Origin: Erpobdella octoculata
Taxonomy: Eukaryota; Annelida; Clitellata; Hirudinida; Erpobdellidae
NCBI GenBank assembly: GCA_963978895.1
Contig: OZ022240.1
Coordinates: 13,283,807 to 13,347,806 of the forward strand
DNA length: 64,000 nt
Reading direction: 5' to 3'
Within the stretch, counting starts at the first letter, position 1. The number at the start of each line of letters is the position of its first letter. Under the pieces are notes generated by a model. The model was not told the DNA's origin and did no database searches. It saw only the letters and a program-made list of their open reading frames with translations. A program made the translations under genes and the position numbers. Shown one piece after another: positions 38,607 to 49,384 of the stretch.

Positions 38607-38659
38607 TGACGTCATCACGTGCCGCCGCCGCAGTCGTTACAATAACAAAGTTCTTCCGG
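38607..38659. promoter_or_regulatory. CRE / E-box / ETS motif cluster
   Basis: A palindromic CRE (TGACGTCA, 38607-38614) is directly followed by TCACGTG (38615-38621, E-box CACGTG), then GCCGCCGCCGC, then CTTCCGG (38653-38659, ETS core). Such a set in about 50 bp within an otherwise A+T-rich sequence looks like a TATA-less promoter or enhancer. Direction unknown. It lies in the intron between probable exon 1 (39742) and exon 2 (27471) of the ankyrin gene, so it could be an internal promoter. Confidence 0.5.
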
Positions 38660-38669
38660 GTTTATAGAA

Positions 38670-39740
38670 CACAGTGGAAACAAAAAAATAAGGTTTTATA
38701 TAATTATTTCTGCCGAACCAACAATCAGGCCAGCTTCGACCATAATCTGAAAAGCACAATTTTTTCATAATGATTGCGACCAGTGAAACCATGGAAGACC
38801 CACATACTAACAAAACATCCACCAAAACTTATTCGAAAAAAAAACGGCAAACGATCGTTCATAAGAGATATACAACCGATAAATACTGAAGAGAGAGAGA
38901 AAGCATCTCGACCAGCATCAACGAAGCAGTTGCAAGCAGAATGGAAGCAGCACGTATGTAGTGTGGAACGGATCAATACCCCGTGTGCATAAAACACAAC
39001 CGCTTTTTCTTATTTTTTCTTCTAATTGTGCAACAAGCGGATAAATATAGAATTCATAACTCCATGATGCCACCAAATGTATATATCTATAAACTCACTG
39101 TAGGTTTTGAACTTTTAAGTTATATTCAATAATGAAAGAAGTAAATGTAATATGACTTACAACAACGTTCGCAGCATTCTCTCCCGTGGAGAACGTTCCA
39201 ATTAATTTTTCTAAGACAAAGAATCAGTTGATGAATCAGTGAAAGCAGTTAATTAATTTGATCACAGGACGGCGTTTATGAATTCTTTATGAAATAATAA
39301 ATCAGCTCGTCTGTGCCAAACGAATCGGTGATAAGGTCTAGGATGAGACACAGACAATAAAGAAATAGATAAAATAATATTACAGATACTTTTAATAACT
39401 TTGTATATGTGACGTACAGAAACATTTCGATCTGAGGGCGTAACACGGCCTGATAATGATTTATTGACCAATGAAACTGCAAAGCATTCGACGTAAATAC
39501 AACAAATCAGAACATCAAAACACACAACCAGCAACCACGCATAGCCACAAGGGAATTCAAACGGACCAGTGTCGTACAAGTAACGACTACCCAAACATTT
39601 CATTCATTCACTTTTTTATTTAAAAAGGTAGGTTGGAAAGTCTAATACGTTACGATATTAACAATTTACATATCCGAACCTTCTGCAAAACAACACTTAA
39701 ATATAATAATATAAAACGAGAAAAAACATAATGTAGCATA
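38670..39740. other. No gene seen
   Basis: Moderately A+T-rich, repeat-poor. The minus-strand frame at 39262-39603 is open for 113 codons but has no recognisable family, no splice support and unremarkable composition; treated as chance. Confidence 0.4.
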
Positions 39741-39741
39741 C

Positions 39742-39824
39742 CTCTGAGCAGGAAGCTGCTTCCGTGCTGTGCTGCAGAATTGCTTGGTTGGATGAATCTG
39801 AAGGCTCACAGATAGTATCTGATC
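39742..39824 (-). CDS. ANKRD11/12-like gene, probable exon 1 of the model (true start upstream)
   Basis: An 83-nt block with a GC content well above its flanks. Acceptor AATAAGACAG and donor CAGAG/GTATGC. In the frame that leaves in phase 0 (as exon 2 needs) it reads SDTICEPSDSSNQAILQHST followed by EAASCSE, acidic/serine-rich like the ANKRD11/12 N-terminus. It enters in phase 1, so another exon with the start codon must lie further upstream; I could not find it between 39.8 and 44.4 kb. The pyrimidine tract is weak. Confidence 0.5.
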
Positions 39825-39829
39825 CTGTC

Positions 39830-40791
39830 TTATTCTAATTTAACTTGATTGTCATATCTTATTATGGTCATTATATAATTTCGTAATTGTAGGAATATTT
39901 CAGGCTGAGAAAGGAACAAAATAAAATAAATTGAAAAGAGATTTCATATTTCAATATAATTAGTATAATATGTTTGGCTTTGAGAAAACGTGCTAGATAT
40001 TTGAACTTGTGACTATTTCAGCCATCAGGTGACCATTTTAAGCAGAAAGGCTAATGAAAGATGTCCAATAAACGACAGTTAACAAGCTTTTACAAAATAA
40101 ATAAATGAGACCACCCACTGCATATAAATATGCACGTAAATGGTTCAACACAAACCACTCGAAAGTTAGTAACACCCACAACTAAAATATAAAAGTAGCA
40201 AACATCAGGTAAGGTTCAATTTTAATTTTTTAGATTGAGAAATGTTTACAGAGTAGAAACTTACATTGAACAGGATAATGCATTAATACTAAACATTATC
40301 ATGCTGCTGTTGAATAATAACATATCTCAATATTTAACAGAGAATTTTTTAAGTTAAGAAGTAATTAATTTCTGCTGTGGCTACACGTCATAACCACACA
40401 AAGATTTATTTATGGACATCCAGGCATTTTAGACAAACCTTAAAAGTGGAATGTCAACAGATTATAAAAACAACATCAAGAATATTCATCATTAAATATA
40501 TACAAACCCTAAAGAAAAGTTATAATCAATACTTAGAGTAATCAATGAAAACAGGTAGAGATGATATAGAATGTAACAAGTTTTACAGTCATACACTATG
40601 TAATGTAGTACTGAAGATTAAGGATATAAAAATATTTGATCGATAATTAAGGCATTGGTGAAGGTACAGGTGACAGAATAATTCGCTCAGGTGAGCACTC
40701 CTTCATCATGGCGTAGCCACTTTCAATAGATTGAATCATCATTACCACCACCACCACCATCCTCGTCGACGTCGTCGTCATCGTCATCATT

Positions 40792-40828
<37 letters not shown>

Positions 40829-41150
40829 CAATCACATGAATGACTAATTCGCAACTAGCAGGCCGTCAGTTCATTATACAAGAATATGCAATTCAAAGTG
40901 GGACAAGTCATGAAACAACCACACAGACAAAGATTAAACTTTTAAACATGTCATAAGACAAGGTATCTAACATTAAAAATTAAATAAATTATTTTCGAGA
41001 ATAGTGAAACAATAAACTATAAAGTCGCTCTAAATCAAAGGAAGAATCTTTTAAATATTAGTTAAATCTTTAAATCTTTTAGTTTGTCCAGTTGGCATAA
41101 GCAAGCTAACTAGCTATGTGTGAGTATAAGTATTAGAACGTTCATATGAG
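39830..41150. other. Upstream of the ankyrin gene; trinucleotide repeat at 40738-40828
   Basis: CCA/TCG/TCATCA trinucleotides run from 40738 to 40828 and make poly-Met frames on the minus strand, not a gene by themselves. On the plus strand CATATAAATATGC at 40121 and ACATCAG/GTAAGG at about 40205 resemble a TATA box and a donor, but no coding frame follows. The start of the ankyrin gene is expected here or further up. Confidence 0.4.
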
Positions 41151-41154
41151 TGAT

Positions 41155-41260
41155 TAGCTGGGTTTTAGAGGTTTTCTATCGTTTTTCTCTCGCTCCCGTT
41201 TCCATCCCCGCTTGCTCTCCCGTTCCCTGCCGATTTCCCGTTAAGCGTGTCTTAATTAAT
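41155..41260 (+). repeat. CTAGC-family fragment
   Basis: GCTGGGTTTTAGAGGTTTTC, TCTCGCTCCCGTTTCCATCC and CGCTTGCTCTCCCGTTCC: the body modules of the family, 5' motif degraded. Confidence 0.65.
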
Positions 41261-41599
41261 ATATATAATAGCCCATGTCGGTGTAAGACGTCTATATAAG
41301 ACGCTTTTGTGTGACGATCTGCTACCTAACGCAAATTAATTTATATTTATTAAATAATTCTATAAATACATTTTTTATATATTTTTTTTCAATTATATAA
41401 ATTAAACATATTTACCTTACTCAAATTAATTCAAAATTTAAAAAATTATTAATATTTTAATCTATTTTTTCTTTTCATTTGTTTTGGAATGCATACGAAC
41501 GATAAAACAATTTTTTCAATATAACTGAATAACAAATAAACAAACAAATAAATAAATAAATAAATAAATAAAAAATAAATAAATAAGAAAATAATTAAT

Positions 41600-41957
41600 A
41601 AACTTATATTAATCCCAAAGATGTATCCAAATTTAATCGTAATTTTAAAACATCTGTCCCTGGGACGGGCAAAACCACTAGTGATAATATAACCAGCCGA
41701 ACTGAACAATCGTTCACATGAAATTGAGGTAGCTGGTATGCACAAAATGGTCTTGCAAGGAATGACAATTTCGGATATTGGTGTTCATTAAGTTTCCACC
41801 ATTGTAGAGGGTTGACATATTCAGGAACTTTCATCTCCGTTTTATAACACAGTGATTCATCAGAAGAGTTATTGTCATTTTCGATTAATAGTTAAAAAAA
41901 TTTAATCATTAGAAATTTTTAACGATTAATTGATTAATTAATCGTTAAATTTAGCAT
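41600..41957 (-). mobile_element. hAT-type element fragment, second copy of the 9.2-kb family
   Basis: On the minus strand: MKVPEYVNPLQWWKLNEHQY then PKLSFLARPF, and in the next frame MCIPATSISCERLFSSAGYI. That is the hAT C-terminal motif (Y..LS..A...L.IPATS...ERLFS.AG). One end has TTAACGATTAATTGATTAAT and TAAATTTAGCA, as in 9212-9881. The other end is replaced by a GTCCCTGGGACGGGCAAAAC segment also found at 47985-48010. Confidence 0.8.
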
Positions 41958-42009
41958 ATACATAAATTTTAGAAAATAATTTAATCTATGCATTTCCCTT
42001 TAAAAAGGA

Positions 42010-42370
42010 CCTAAATTCACATTCTTAGCAATAAAACTGGAAAGCTACAGGAAATGGGAAAGTGACCAGGAGCAGGAAAGCGACTGGTAGCGTGAGAGCA
42101 AGCAGGGAAAGAAAGAAGAGCGAGAGAGAAAAACGGTAGAAAAACCTCTAAAAACCCCGGGCGCTGGAGAGCAAGCGGGAGCGGGAGAGCAAGCGGAAAC
42201 AAGAGAGCAAGCGGGAACGGGAGAGCAAGCGGGAACTTGGAGAGCAAGCGGGAACGGGAGACCATGTTGGAACGGGAAAGCAATCGGGAACGGAAGAGCA
42301 AGCGGGAAAGGAAACTGGAGCAAGAGAAAAACGATAGAAAAACCTCCGAAAACCCCGAGCATTGTACACT
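42010..42370 (-). repeat. CTAGC-family copy with GAGAGCAAGCGGGAACGG tandem units
   Basis: Plus-strand AACCTCTAAAAACCCCGGGC at about 42150 and repeated GGGAGAGCAAGCGGGAAC units, ending AACCTCCGAAAACCCCGAGC then ATTGTACACTCGATTG (shared with 9070-9090). Open frames rich in Pro/Ser/Arg here are repeat artefacts. Confidence 0.75.
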
Positions 42371-42423
42371 CGATTGCTCTTAAAGATTGATATTGATGTT
42401 TTTAAGTTGTCTTAATTTTTTAC

Positions 42424-42425
<2 letters not shown>

Positions 42426-42469
<44 letters not shown>
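42426..42469. repeat. (TA)n microsatellite
   Basis: TA run between two oppositely oriented CTAGC copies. Confidence 0.95.
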
Positions 42470-42470
<1 letters not shown>

Positions 42471-43340
42471 TAGCGGGGGCACCCGGAGTTGCCCGGGGTT
42501 TTTAGAGGTTTACCTAATGCATTTCTTTTTTGCTCCCGTTTCCTTCCCGCTTGCGCTCCTGGGCGTTATCGCTTTCCCGCTCATTTTTTCGCTCTCAGTA
42601 CCTCCCCTAGATCCGATTCTACATACATACATACATACATAGATACACACACACTCCCGCTCGTTATCTGTTCCCTGTCGCTTTCCCGCTCATTCTTTCG
42701 CTCTCAGTTGACCCCCCTAGATCCGATTCTACATACATACATACATACATACATACATACATACATACATACAAACATACATACATACATACCTACATAG
42801 ATACATACACACAAATACACACACATACATACTTTGAATGAGCAATTAGTGCCGAAATGTTGTAAAACACACATACATACATACATACATACATACATAC
42901 ATACATAAACACACACACAGACACACATACATGCACATACACATACATACATACACACATACATACGCACATACATACATACATGCATGCATGCATACAT
43001 ACATACATACATACATACATACATACATACATACATACTTACATACATACATACATACTCACACACACACACACACACACACAAAGTTACATACATACTT
43101 ACATACATACATACATACATACACACACACAGATACACATACATACATACATACATAGATACATACACACACATACATACTTTGAATGAGCATTTAAAGC
43201 CGAAATATTGTAAAAAACACATACATACATACATACATACATACATACATACATACATACATACATACATACATAAACACACACACAGATACACATACAT
43301 GCACATACACATACATTCATACACACATACATACGCACAT
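42470..43340 (+). repeat. CTAGC repeat leading into a (CATA)n cluster
   Basis: CTAGCGGGGGCACCCGGAGT, TGCCCGGGGTTTTTAGAGG and CCCGCT blocks, then CATA/CACA tetranucleotide and dinucleotide runs with embedded TTTGAATGAGCA and GCCGAAAT islands. Same composite as 3493-4003 but longer. Frames here encode only MYVC/YIHT repeats. Confidence 0.88.
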
Positions 43341-43356
43341 ACATAGATATATATAG

Positions 43357-43500
43357 TTCCCGCTCGCTCACCTGCTCCGCTCAGCTCATTTTGTGACGGA
43401 TTTCAAAATTTTTTCTTTATATTTGATTCCCCTTGACTCTCAAGGTTGTGTGAAAATTTCATTACGATCGATCCGATGAATGGTGTAGCAATGCATAAAT
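43357..43500 (+). repeat. Dispersed repeat, GTTCCCGCTCGCTCACC type
   Basis: Plus copy of the 4018-4166 unit; ends GGTGTAGCAATGCATAAA, with an extra GATC duplication (GATCGATCCGATG). Confidence 0.8.
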
Positions 43501-43539
43501 AACATACCTATATATATACATACATATATACAAACATTC

Positions 43540-44040
<501 letters not shown>

Positions 44041-44043
44041 CAA

Positions 44044-44205
44044 CTAGCAGGGTACCCGGCACTGTCCGGGGTTTTTCCATAAAAAAAATACCCTATGACC
44101 TTCTACTCTTTGAGATATACCTCCATGCCAAATTTCGTTAAAATTGGTTCAGCGCTTTGGATTTCCATAAAAGACAGACAAACAAACACACAGTCATTTA
44201 TATAT
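44044..44205 (+). repeat. Short CTAGC repeat copy with tail
   Basis: CTAGCAGGGTACCCGGCACT, then GTCCGGGGTTTTTCC, TTTCGTTAAAATTGGTTCAG and AAAGACAGACAAACAAACAC ending in a short TATATA: a compact copy with both 5' and 3' modules, useful for defining the family. Confidence 0.8.
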
Positions 44206-44453
44206 TTGAAATGATAATTACCATGCTTTTATAACTTCATAAGTTTATTATGTTCATAGCTATTAAAAACATTTAACACAGTGACTGTCTTAAGATTAAA
44301 ACTCACTTTTTTTTAAAGAAAATCTGTTCTTGGCATAGACTAGGTAAGTCCTCCTCTTTGGATACAAATTATCATCAAGGACATGAAAATACAAAACTTT
44401 TTCTAAACCCTTAAATGGTTACAAAATTTCTGAAAACAAAAAAATCAAATAAA

Positions 44454-44864
44454 TCATAATTCCCTTTTGCACTGCACTGCTGATTCTTGGTTATTATTTG
44501 AATTCATGTGTGATTGAGACGAATTAAAGTGGTTGAAGTTGCCCAATTCAGCTTGGTAAATGATGTCACTGATGCGATGCTGTACAGTACTCCTGGCAAT
44601 GGACGAAGGAAGACTGCGAAGTTTGCAAGCTACGAATTCGCCGAATATTTGGAATTCGTCTTTGTCGTTAACGAGCTTCATGCTGTGGTAAGGTTCATCA
44701 TAAAACAGTTCTTGAGAATACTTTCTTTTGGCATTTTGTTTTGGCGGATTGTCATCCACTGAGAAGCAGGACTGGTCGTTGTTAGAAAAATTGTCTTCCA
44801 CCATCTGACTGAATTTGATTATGTCACCCAGCCCATCTTCACCAGATGCACCATTCTCCGCTTC
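44454..44864 (-). CDS. MADF-BESS protein gene, exon 3 (BESS domain and stop)
   Basis: A 411-nt terminal exon after acceptor GAAATTCAG. It joins exon 2 in phase 0 and stops with TGA at 44454-44456. It encodes residues 127-262: an acidic linker, a basic patch (KQNAKRKYSQEL), the BESS-like segment DEFQIFGEFVACKLRSLPSS followed by IARSTVQHRISDIIYQAEL (about residues 195-233), and an Asn/Ser/Gln-rich tail. BESS domains mediate protein-protein contacts, including self-association, in MADF transcription factors. The pattern F(G/A)..VA..LRSL......A...I..I.Y.A is clear. A minus-strand AATAAA signal at 44244-44249 could serve for polyadenylation. Confidence 0.9.
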   Translation of the reverse strand, partial: EAENGASGEDGLGDIIKFSQMVEDNFSNNDQSCFSVDDNPPKQNAKRKYSQELFYDEPYHSMKLVNDKDEFQIFGEFVACKLRSLPSSIARSTVQHRISDIIYQAELGNFNHFNSSQSHMNSNNNQESAVQCKREL

Positions 44865-44941
44865 CTGAATTTCAGATAGTCGGTTTTAAGAAAACTTGTG
44901 GAGCATAATAATTATGAATAAGATATAAGACAAAGTCATAC

Positions 44942-45297
44942 CTCTGATCCATAATAACATATAGTAGGCCTGTCTTTAACTCTTCTGCTGAGGAATGAAA
45001 GTCTTTCATAGGCAAACCATTTAGACCTGAATCCTTCATCTGATCCAGTTTCTGCTTCTATTTTCATTTTTCTTTTGTATTCTCTATAAAATTGAGTAGT
45101 CAAGGACTTCATCTTTCTCTCAACCTCCGCTCTTTCAACCTGCAATAACTCGGCAATTTCGTTCCAACATTCTTCTTTCTTAGCTTTATCTCTTCTATCG
45201 ATATCATCATTATCCCACAGACAAGGCCTATCTCGATAAAGGTCGATCAGTCTGAACACATCATCCTTGAACCAATCCATGACCCTTGCTTGAGTTC
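44942..45297 (-). CDS. MADF-BESS protein gene, exon 2 (MADF domain)
   Basis: A 356-nt exon from acceptor AAATTATAG to donor CAGAG/GTATGA, residues 8-126. It holds one MADF (Myb/SANT-like in Adf-1, about residues 16-108). Matching parts: VFRLIDLYRDRPCLWDNDD (helix 1 and the RP.LWD motif), EECWNEIAELLQVERAEVER (helix 2, W plus ..IA..L) and MKSLTTQFYREYKRKMKIE (helix 3, K.L...Y.RE.KR). The end SKWFAYERLSFLSRRVKDR fits the S.W.Y...L.FL motif. Such proteins bind DNA as sequence-specific regulators in the nucleus. An ATG at 45280 could be an alternative start, but the frame continues cleanly to the upstream exon. Confidence 0.95.
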
Positions 45298-45299
45298 CT

Positions 45300-45615
45300 A
45301 TAATTTAATAGTTTTACAATAAAATGAAAAACTACAAATATAGCATAGCATATTGTAATAATTATTGGATCAAAAAGAATATACCACAAACATTGGTATA
45401 ACATTGGATCAAAGAGACTATATCACAAACCATGGAATCCTACATAGTAATTCCTGGAATGAAAACCCAATTATTGGCCTTTCAATTAGAGGCCTACACT
45501 TGCAAATGCTTAATGTACTTGTTTTAATAGAAATGTTCAGTTTTTGTAACATTCTGATTTAATCAATTGTTACTGACAAAAAACACCTCAATGAATAAAC
45601 AACACAATAAAGTCA
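45300..45615. other. Start of the 8.1-kb intron 1 of the MADF gene
   Basis: Includes an imperfect 27-bp-scale repetition, ATTGGATCAAA (45364 and 45404) with a following CACAAAC; no other feature recognised. Confidence 0.4.
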
Positions 45616-45619
45616 TTTT

Positions 45620-46354
45620 GGTAATCATGGAGAATAGCGGCAAAAATTATTTTCGGCGTTTTTAATTATTTCTCTATTATAAAATTATTATAATTAGAAA
45701 GAAAAATAAATTAGCAATTGACAGATCCAATTAATTTCTTAAAATTATAATTAAAAAAGAAGTTAACACCAGAAAAGCGTCAGGTAGTAGAAAAACAATT
45801 ATTCTCATACACAAAAAACTGACTAAAAGTGAAGTGAAGTGAAATAAAATGTAAAAGAAATTATTTGTGCGAGTTTTTATAAAATATTTTTAAAGAAATA
45901 AATAACTTATTTAAGTGAATTTGAGTTCTGTAGTTTCAAACCAGGTGGCAAATTCTTTGCTGGAACTCTATGTTTCTTTAATTGAAAACTATCCAGTTTT
46001 ATCTTTCTCTAAAAAACTGCTTGGACTTAAATAAACTGTCATTTTTTCTGTAAATAATGTTAATCTGACTGCGTGATTAATATTTTAGCTTGTGATTGTT
46101 ACGTTTTTTTGCAAATAATTTTATTTTTGATTGCGCTATAAACCGTTTCTGTCGACGGCGCTATTCATAGTTTTTGTTGTGGTTCTCTGGCACATTTCGT
46201 GAGTTTTCCGAGAGACTTTTATTATAAAAAATTAATAAACTGCTTGGATCATTAAATTGAAGTTATTATTGTGATTACAAAAATATAATTATTATAAGGG
46301 AAAAATAATAAAAAACACCGAAAATAATTTCTGCCACTATTCTCCGTGTTTACC
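45620..46354. mobile_element. MITE-like inverted-repeat element (735 bp)
   Basis: Left end GGTAATCATGGAGAATAGCG; reverse complement of the right end GGTAAACACGGAGAATAGTG. Both sides continue through AAATTATTTTCGG and GTTTTT.ATTATTT. Non-coding. The target duplication is unclear, so the superfamily is not assigned. Confidence 0.7.
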
Positions 46355-46429
46355 AACATTTTTATCATATAATATAATAAATATAATCAATCAATTGAAT
46401 TTATCTTTTGTTAGAATTATAAAAAACTA

Positions 46430-47344
46430 GGTAGTCGTAAGGCGACTAAGGCACCGGTAAAATTTAAATTATTATTTAATTAAAATTTTTACTTTTGAGT
46501 TTTTTTCTAACAGATGTAATCATTAATATGCCTGTGAAAATAAAATTATTATAATTGTATTAATGTATTGTATGCAAGTGTAGTTATAATTGTAAAGAGA
46601 CTAAGGGGCGCACTGAATAAAATTAAATTCATTATTTTCACAAACTTTTATTTAGGTTACAATCTCTGTTTGTGTATGTGTGTGTGTGTCTTTCTCTATA
46701 CGCAAATCTTTCAAGTAAAATGTAACCAGTTTTTTGACTAGCTAGGAAGCTGAATATATATATTTGCACTGCACTGCTGATTCTTGGTTATTAACTTTCA
46801 ACTTTCAGCATATAGCTTTATATTGGATTACAATACATGATTAAATTAAAAAAAACGAAAAAAGTTTAATTTAAACATCTTTCATATTTCTAAATCAAGT
46901 GTATTCGAAATCAAAGTTTGTGTTGAAAAACTCGTTTTTCCTTTACTTGTTAACTTTTTAGTTTTTTTCGCAAGATGGCTTGTTAAATTATTATTTAAAT
47001 TATTATTTTATTATTTGCCACTTTTTAGTTTTTTTCTAATCTTATCTATTGAATGCAAGTAAAACCTCAACCAGCAAAGTATACTTTCTATCGGGGACAA
47101 TGCCTTTTGTAAAAAAAAAACACATTTGCGGACTCGACCCCTAGTGACGGCTATAATTTAATAAGATATACACAATTATGTGCTTACTTCAACTTCGCCT
47201 TGCTTCTACAAGCCAGTCCCAAGCCTGGATAAAGGACGAGGGGCAGTTAAAAAAATCAAATATGATCTACAACAGGAAGTACTTAGGTGCTTCCTACATA
47301 TAGCCATTTCAGTCTTAAAACACTCGGTGTAAAGGACTATAAAC

Positions 47345-47415
<71 letters not shown>

Positions 47416-48010
47416 TATATATATATACATACACATATACATAAATATATATATGAATATAAATAAATAAACAAAAAATTATAAATATATCTATATTATA
47501 GTAACCCACGTCACTCACTCACTCACTGATTCTGTCACGCTTACGTAATTAGTCGTATAGACGATATCGATGTGCACGTAAGAATTTATTGCACGCAGGC
47601 GCGTAATAAAAGTTATTATGCAATTGTACCTATATACACTCTCAGTCCTAGAAATCAAAATAAGTGGCGCTGCAATAAAAAAATATTATATAATGAGATT
47701 TAACAAAATCTCAGAAGCAAGGACCACTTCTCAACAATGGCCGTCAATTCACAAGAAATGTCGTGTATACTGAAATTCTTTAATAACTAATTATTGCACT
47801 CTTTTATTTTCACATACTTTGAATTATATGAAATACGTTAGTAAATTGAAAATTTAAACACAATAAAAATTTTATTAAATTTGCTTATATATACAAAAGA
47901 TTTTGTGGTTATCAAATTTCATTTTGTTTTTGTTGACTATTTTTTATCAAATGTATCCAAAGTACATCGTAATTTTAAAACATCCGTCCTTGGGACGGGC
48001 AAAACCACTA
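46430..48010. repeat. ACTAG-ended retroelement region with embedded tails and a TA tract
   Basis: Begins ACTAGGTAGTCGTAAGGCGA and ends GGGACGGGCAAAACCACTAG, the latter also at 41655-41690. Inside are a second retro tail (ACACTCGGTGTAAAGGACTA, about 47320), a TA tract (47349-47405, then interrupted TA to about 47455) and a 31-bp copy of MADF exon 3 sequence (46763-46793). Borders uncertain. Confidence 0.5.
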
Positions 48011-48239
48011 GTAAAATAATAAAAAGTGAGTGTTACAACAGAGTGAATGAGTGAAACTGATGTAGTAGGATCATGAAAAATTCAAGGTTGCTGCATCTCA
48101 ATAACAATTACATCTTTAAATAACCAATTTATAAAACCAAACAATCTGTACAAGTCTCATCTAAATGCAACAAAAATTAAAAGAGTTAATGAATAAAAAC
48201 TGTTTATTTTCACTACACAGCTCCATAACACTTGTTAGC

Positions 48240-48362
48240 TGGCAGGGGTAAATTTACCCAAGGTTTAAGAGTAGCGCTACCCAAACGACATACATACCAT
48301 TATTTCCGATACACTCGGGTTAGGACGTTTTTACTCCTAGGGTAGCGCTACACACGACCCAC
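48240..48362. repeat. Paired GTAGCGCTAC palindromes
   Basis: GGGTAAATTTACCC at 48247, GTAGCGCTACCC at about 48272 and GGGTAGCGCTAC at about 48340: self-complementary blocks separated by 60 bp in a GC-richer patch. Probably the remnant of a small inverted-repeat element. Confidence 0.5.
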
Positions 48363-48369
48363 CCCAGCT

Positions 48370-49065
48370 TCAGTTATACAGGTCCAGATATGCTTAAGTC
48401 AAATTCATCTCTATCTTGTTTTGGATCTTTCAAGAAACTATTTATATAATACATTCTCACTAAATGATCATACTTTTTTCATTTATTTTTTTCACCATCA
48501 TTTGTGTGTATTATTATCTATTTATTAATTTGCTTTACTTTTACATAAGTATAGACGATAGTGATCCGTGAGAAGGATAACCATCCCTTTAGACTTATTT
48601 CACTTTTATCTGTCAAAATGTCAAATCTCTGTTTTTTTTTTCAAAATAAACGATAAAAAAAATTTTAATTTTTTTTTTTTTATTAAAATATCTTTTTCCA
48701 AAATGTGTATGGAGCATTAAAATATGTAAACATGTGATTTTTATTGAACTTCAAGATGTCAACAGAACGTTTTCAGTCTATACAGTAATTTAGACTTTTA
48801 TACTTATTGTAAGCTGATTTTTTTTAAATGAATTATTGTGTTTTTTGTGCACATAAATATCATTCAACTAATGACTTTTGATGTTATGAGATCAATGAAG
48901 GAAAAGAAGGTCTCTGAGAAAATTTAAAATTGGAGTGAAAGTAGACAGTTCAAATGAAAATAACTGACAGTATACTACCATGTTTTACAAAAAGCAATTC
49001 AACTTGCTCTGACAATTTCAGGACTATGCAACCAGCTGCCGCTATGGGGAATGGACATCCCCCCA
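48370..49065. other. Intron of the MADF gene, nothing recognised
   Basis: A+T-rich with several poly(T) runs. Confidence 0.4.
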
Positions 49066-49069
49066 CGAG

Positions 49070-49380
49070 GTAGGACAAGGCAGAGTTAGAGTTTACACGC
49101 TTTTTGTTTTCTCGGAGTGCAGCTGTAAGAGAAAAAAAGGTTAGGGTTTTTTCGGAGTGCAGCTGTAAAGTAAGAGAAAAAAGGGTTAGACTTTTCTCGG
49201 AGTGCAGCTGAAAGGGTTAGGGATGCTTCTGAATTGAAACAATGCAAAGATAAGAATAAATAATTAAAATATTAAGGGGGAAATATCCTACTCCGGAAAA
49301 AAAATATCCGGGTGGGGGAAATGTCCTAGGATCTGTTGGGCGGAATGTCTGGGAGGGGGAAATGTCCCACATTCGCCAGC
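49070..49380. repeat. Short tandem CGGAGTGCAGCTG repeats and a GGGGGAAATGTCC patch
   Basis: Three copies of CGGAGTGCAGCTG(TA/A)A about 45 bp apart (49110-49215). Then GGTGGGGGAAATGTCCTAGG and GGAGGGGGAAATGTCC near 49310-49370, two related G-rich units. Unassigned. Confidence 0.6.
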
Positions 49381-49384
49381 TATT

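Noticed and set aside
39262..39603. 113-codon minus-strand frame
   Set aside because: No family resemblance, no splice support, unremarkable codon pattern; kept only as a note in the spacer entry.
40647..40835. Poly-Met minus-strand frame ending SPERIILSPVPSPMP
   Set aside because: Mostly a CAT/ATG trinucleotide repeat; the non-repeat 30 residues lack an acceptor or family match.
42600..43340. CRISPR-like array
   Set aside because: Repeat and spacer structure absent; it is a CATA microsatellite composite in animal DNA.
49100..49215. Telomeric repeat (GGTTAGGG)
   Set aside because: Only isolated GTTAGGG occurrences within a different repeated motif; no tandem telomere array.
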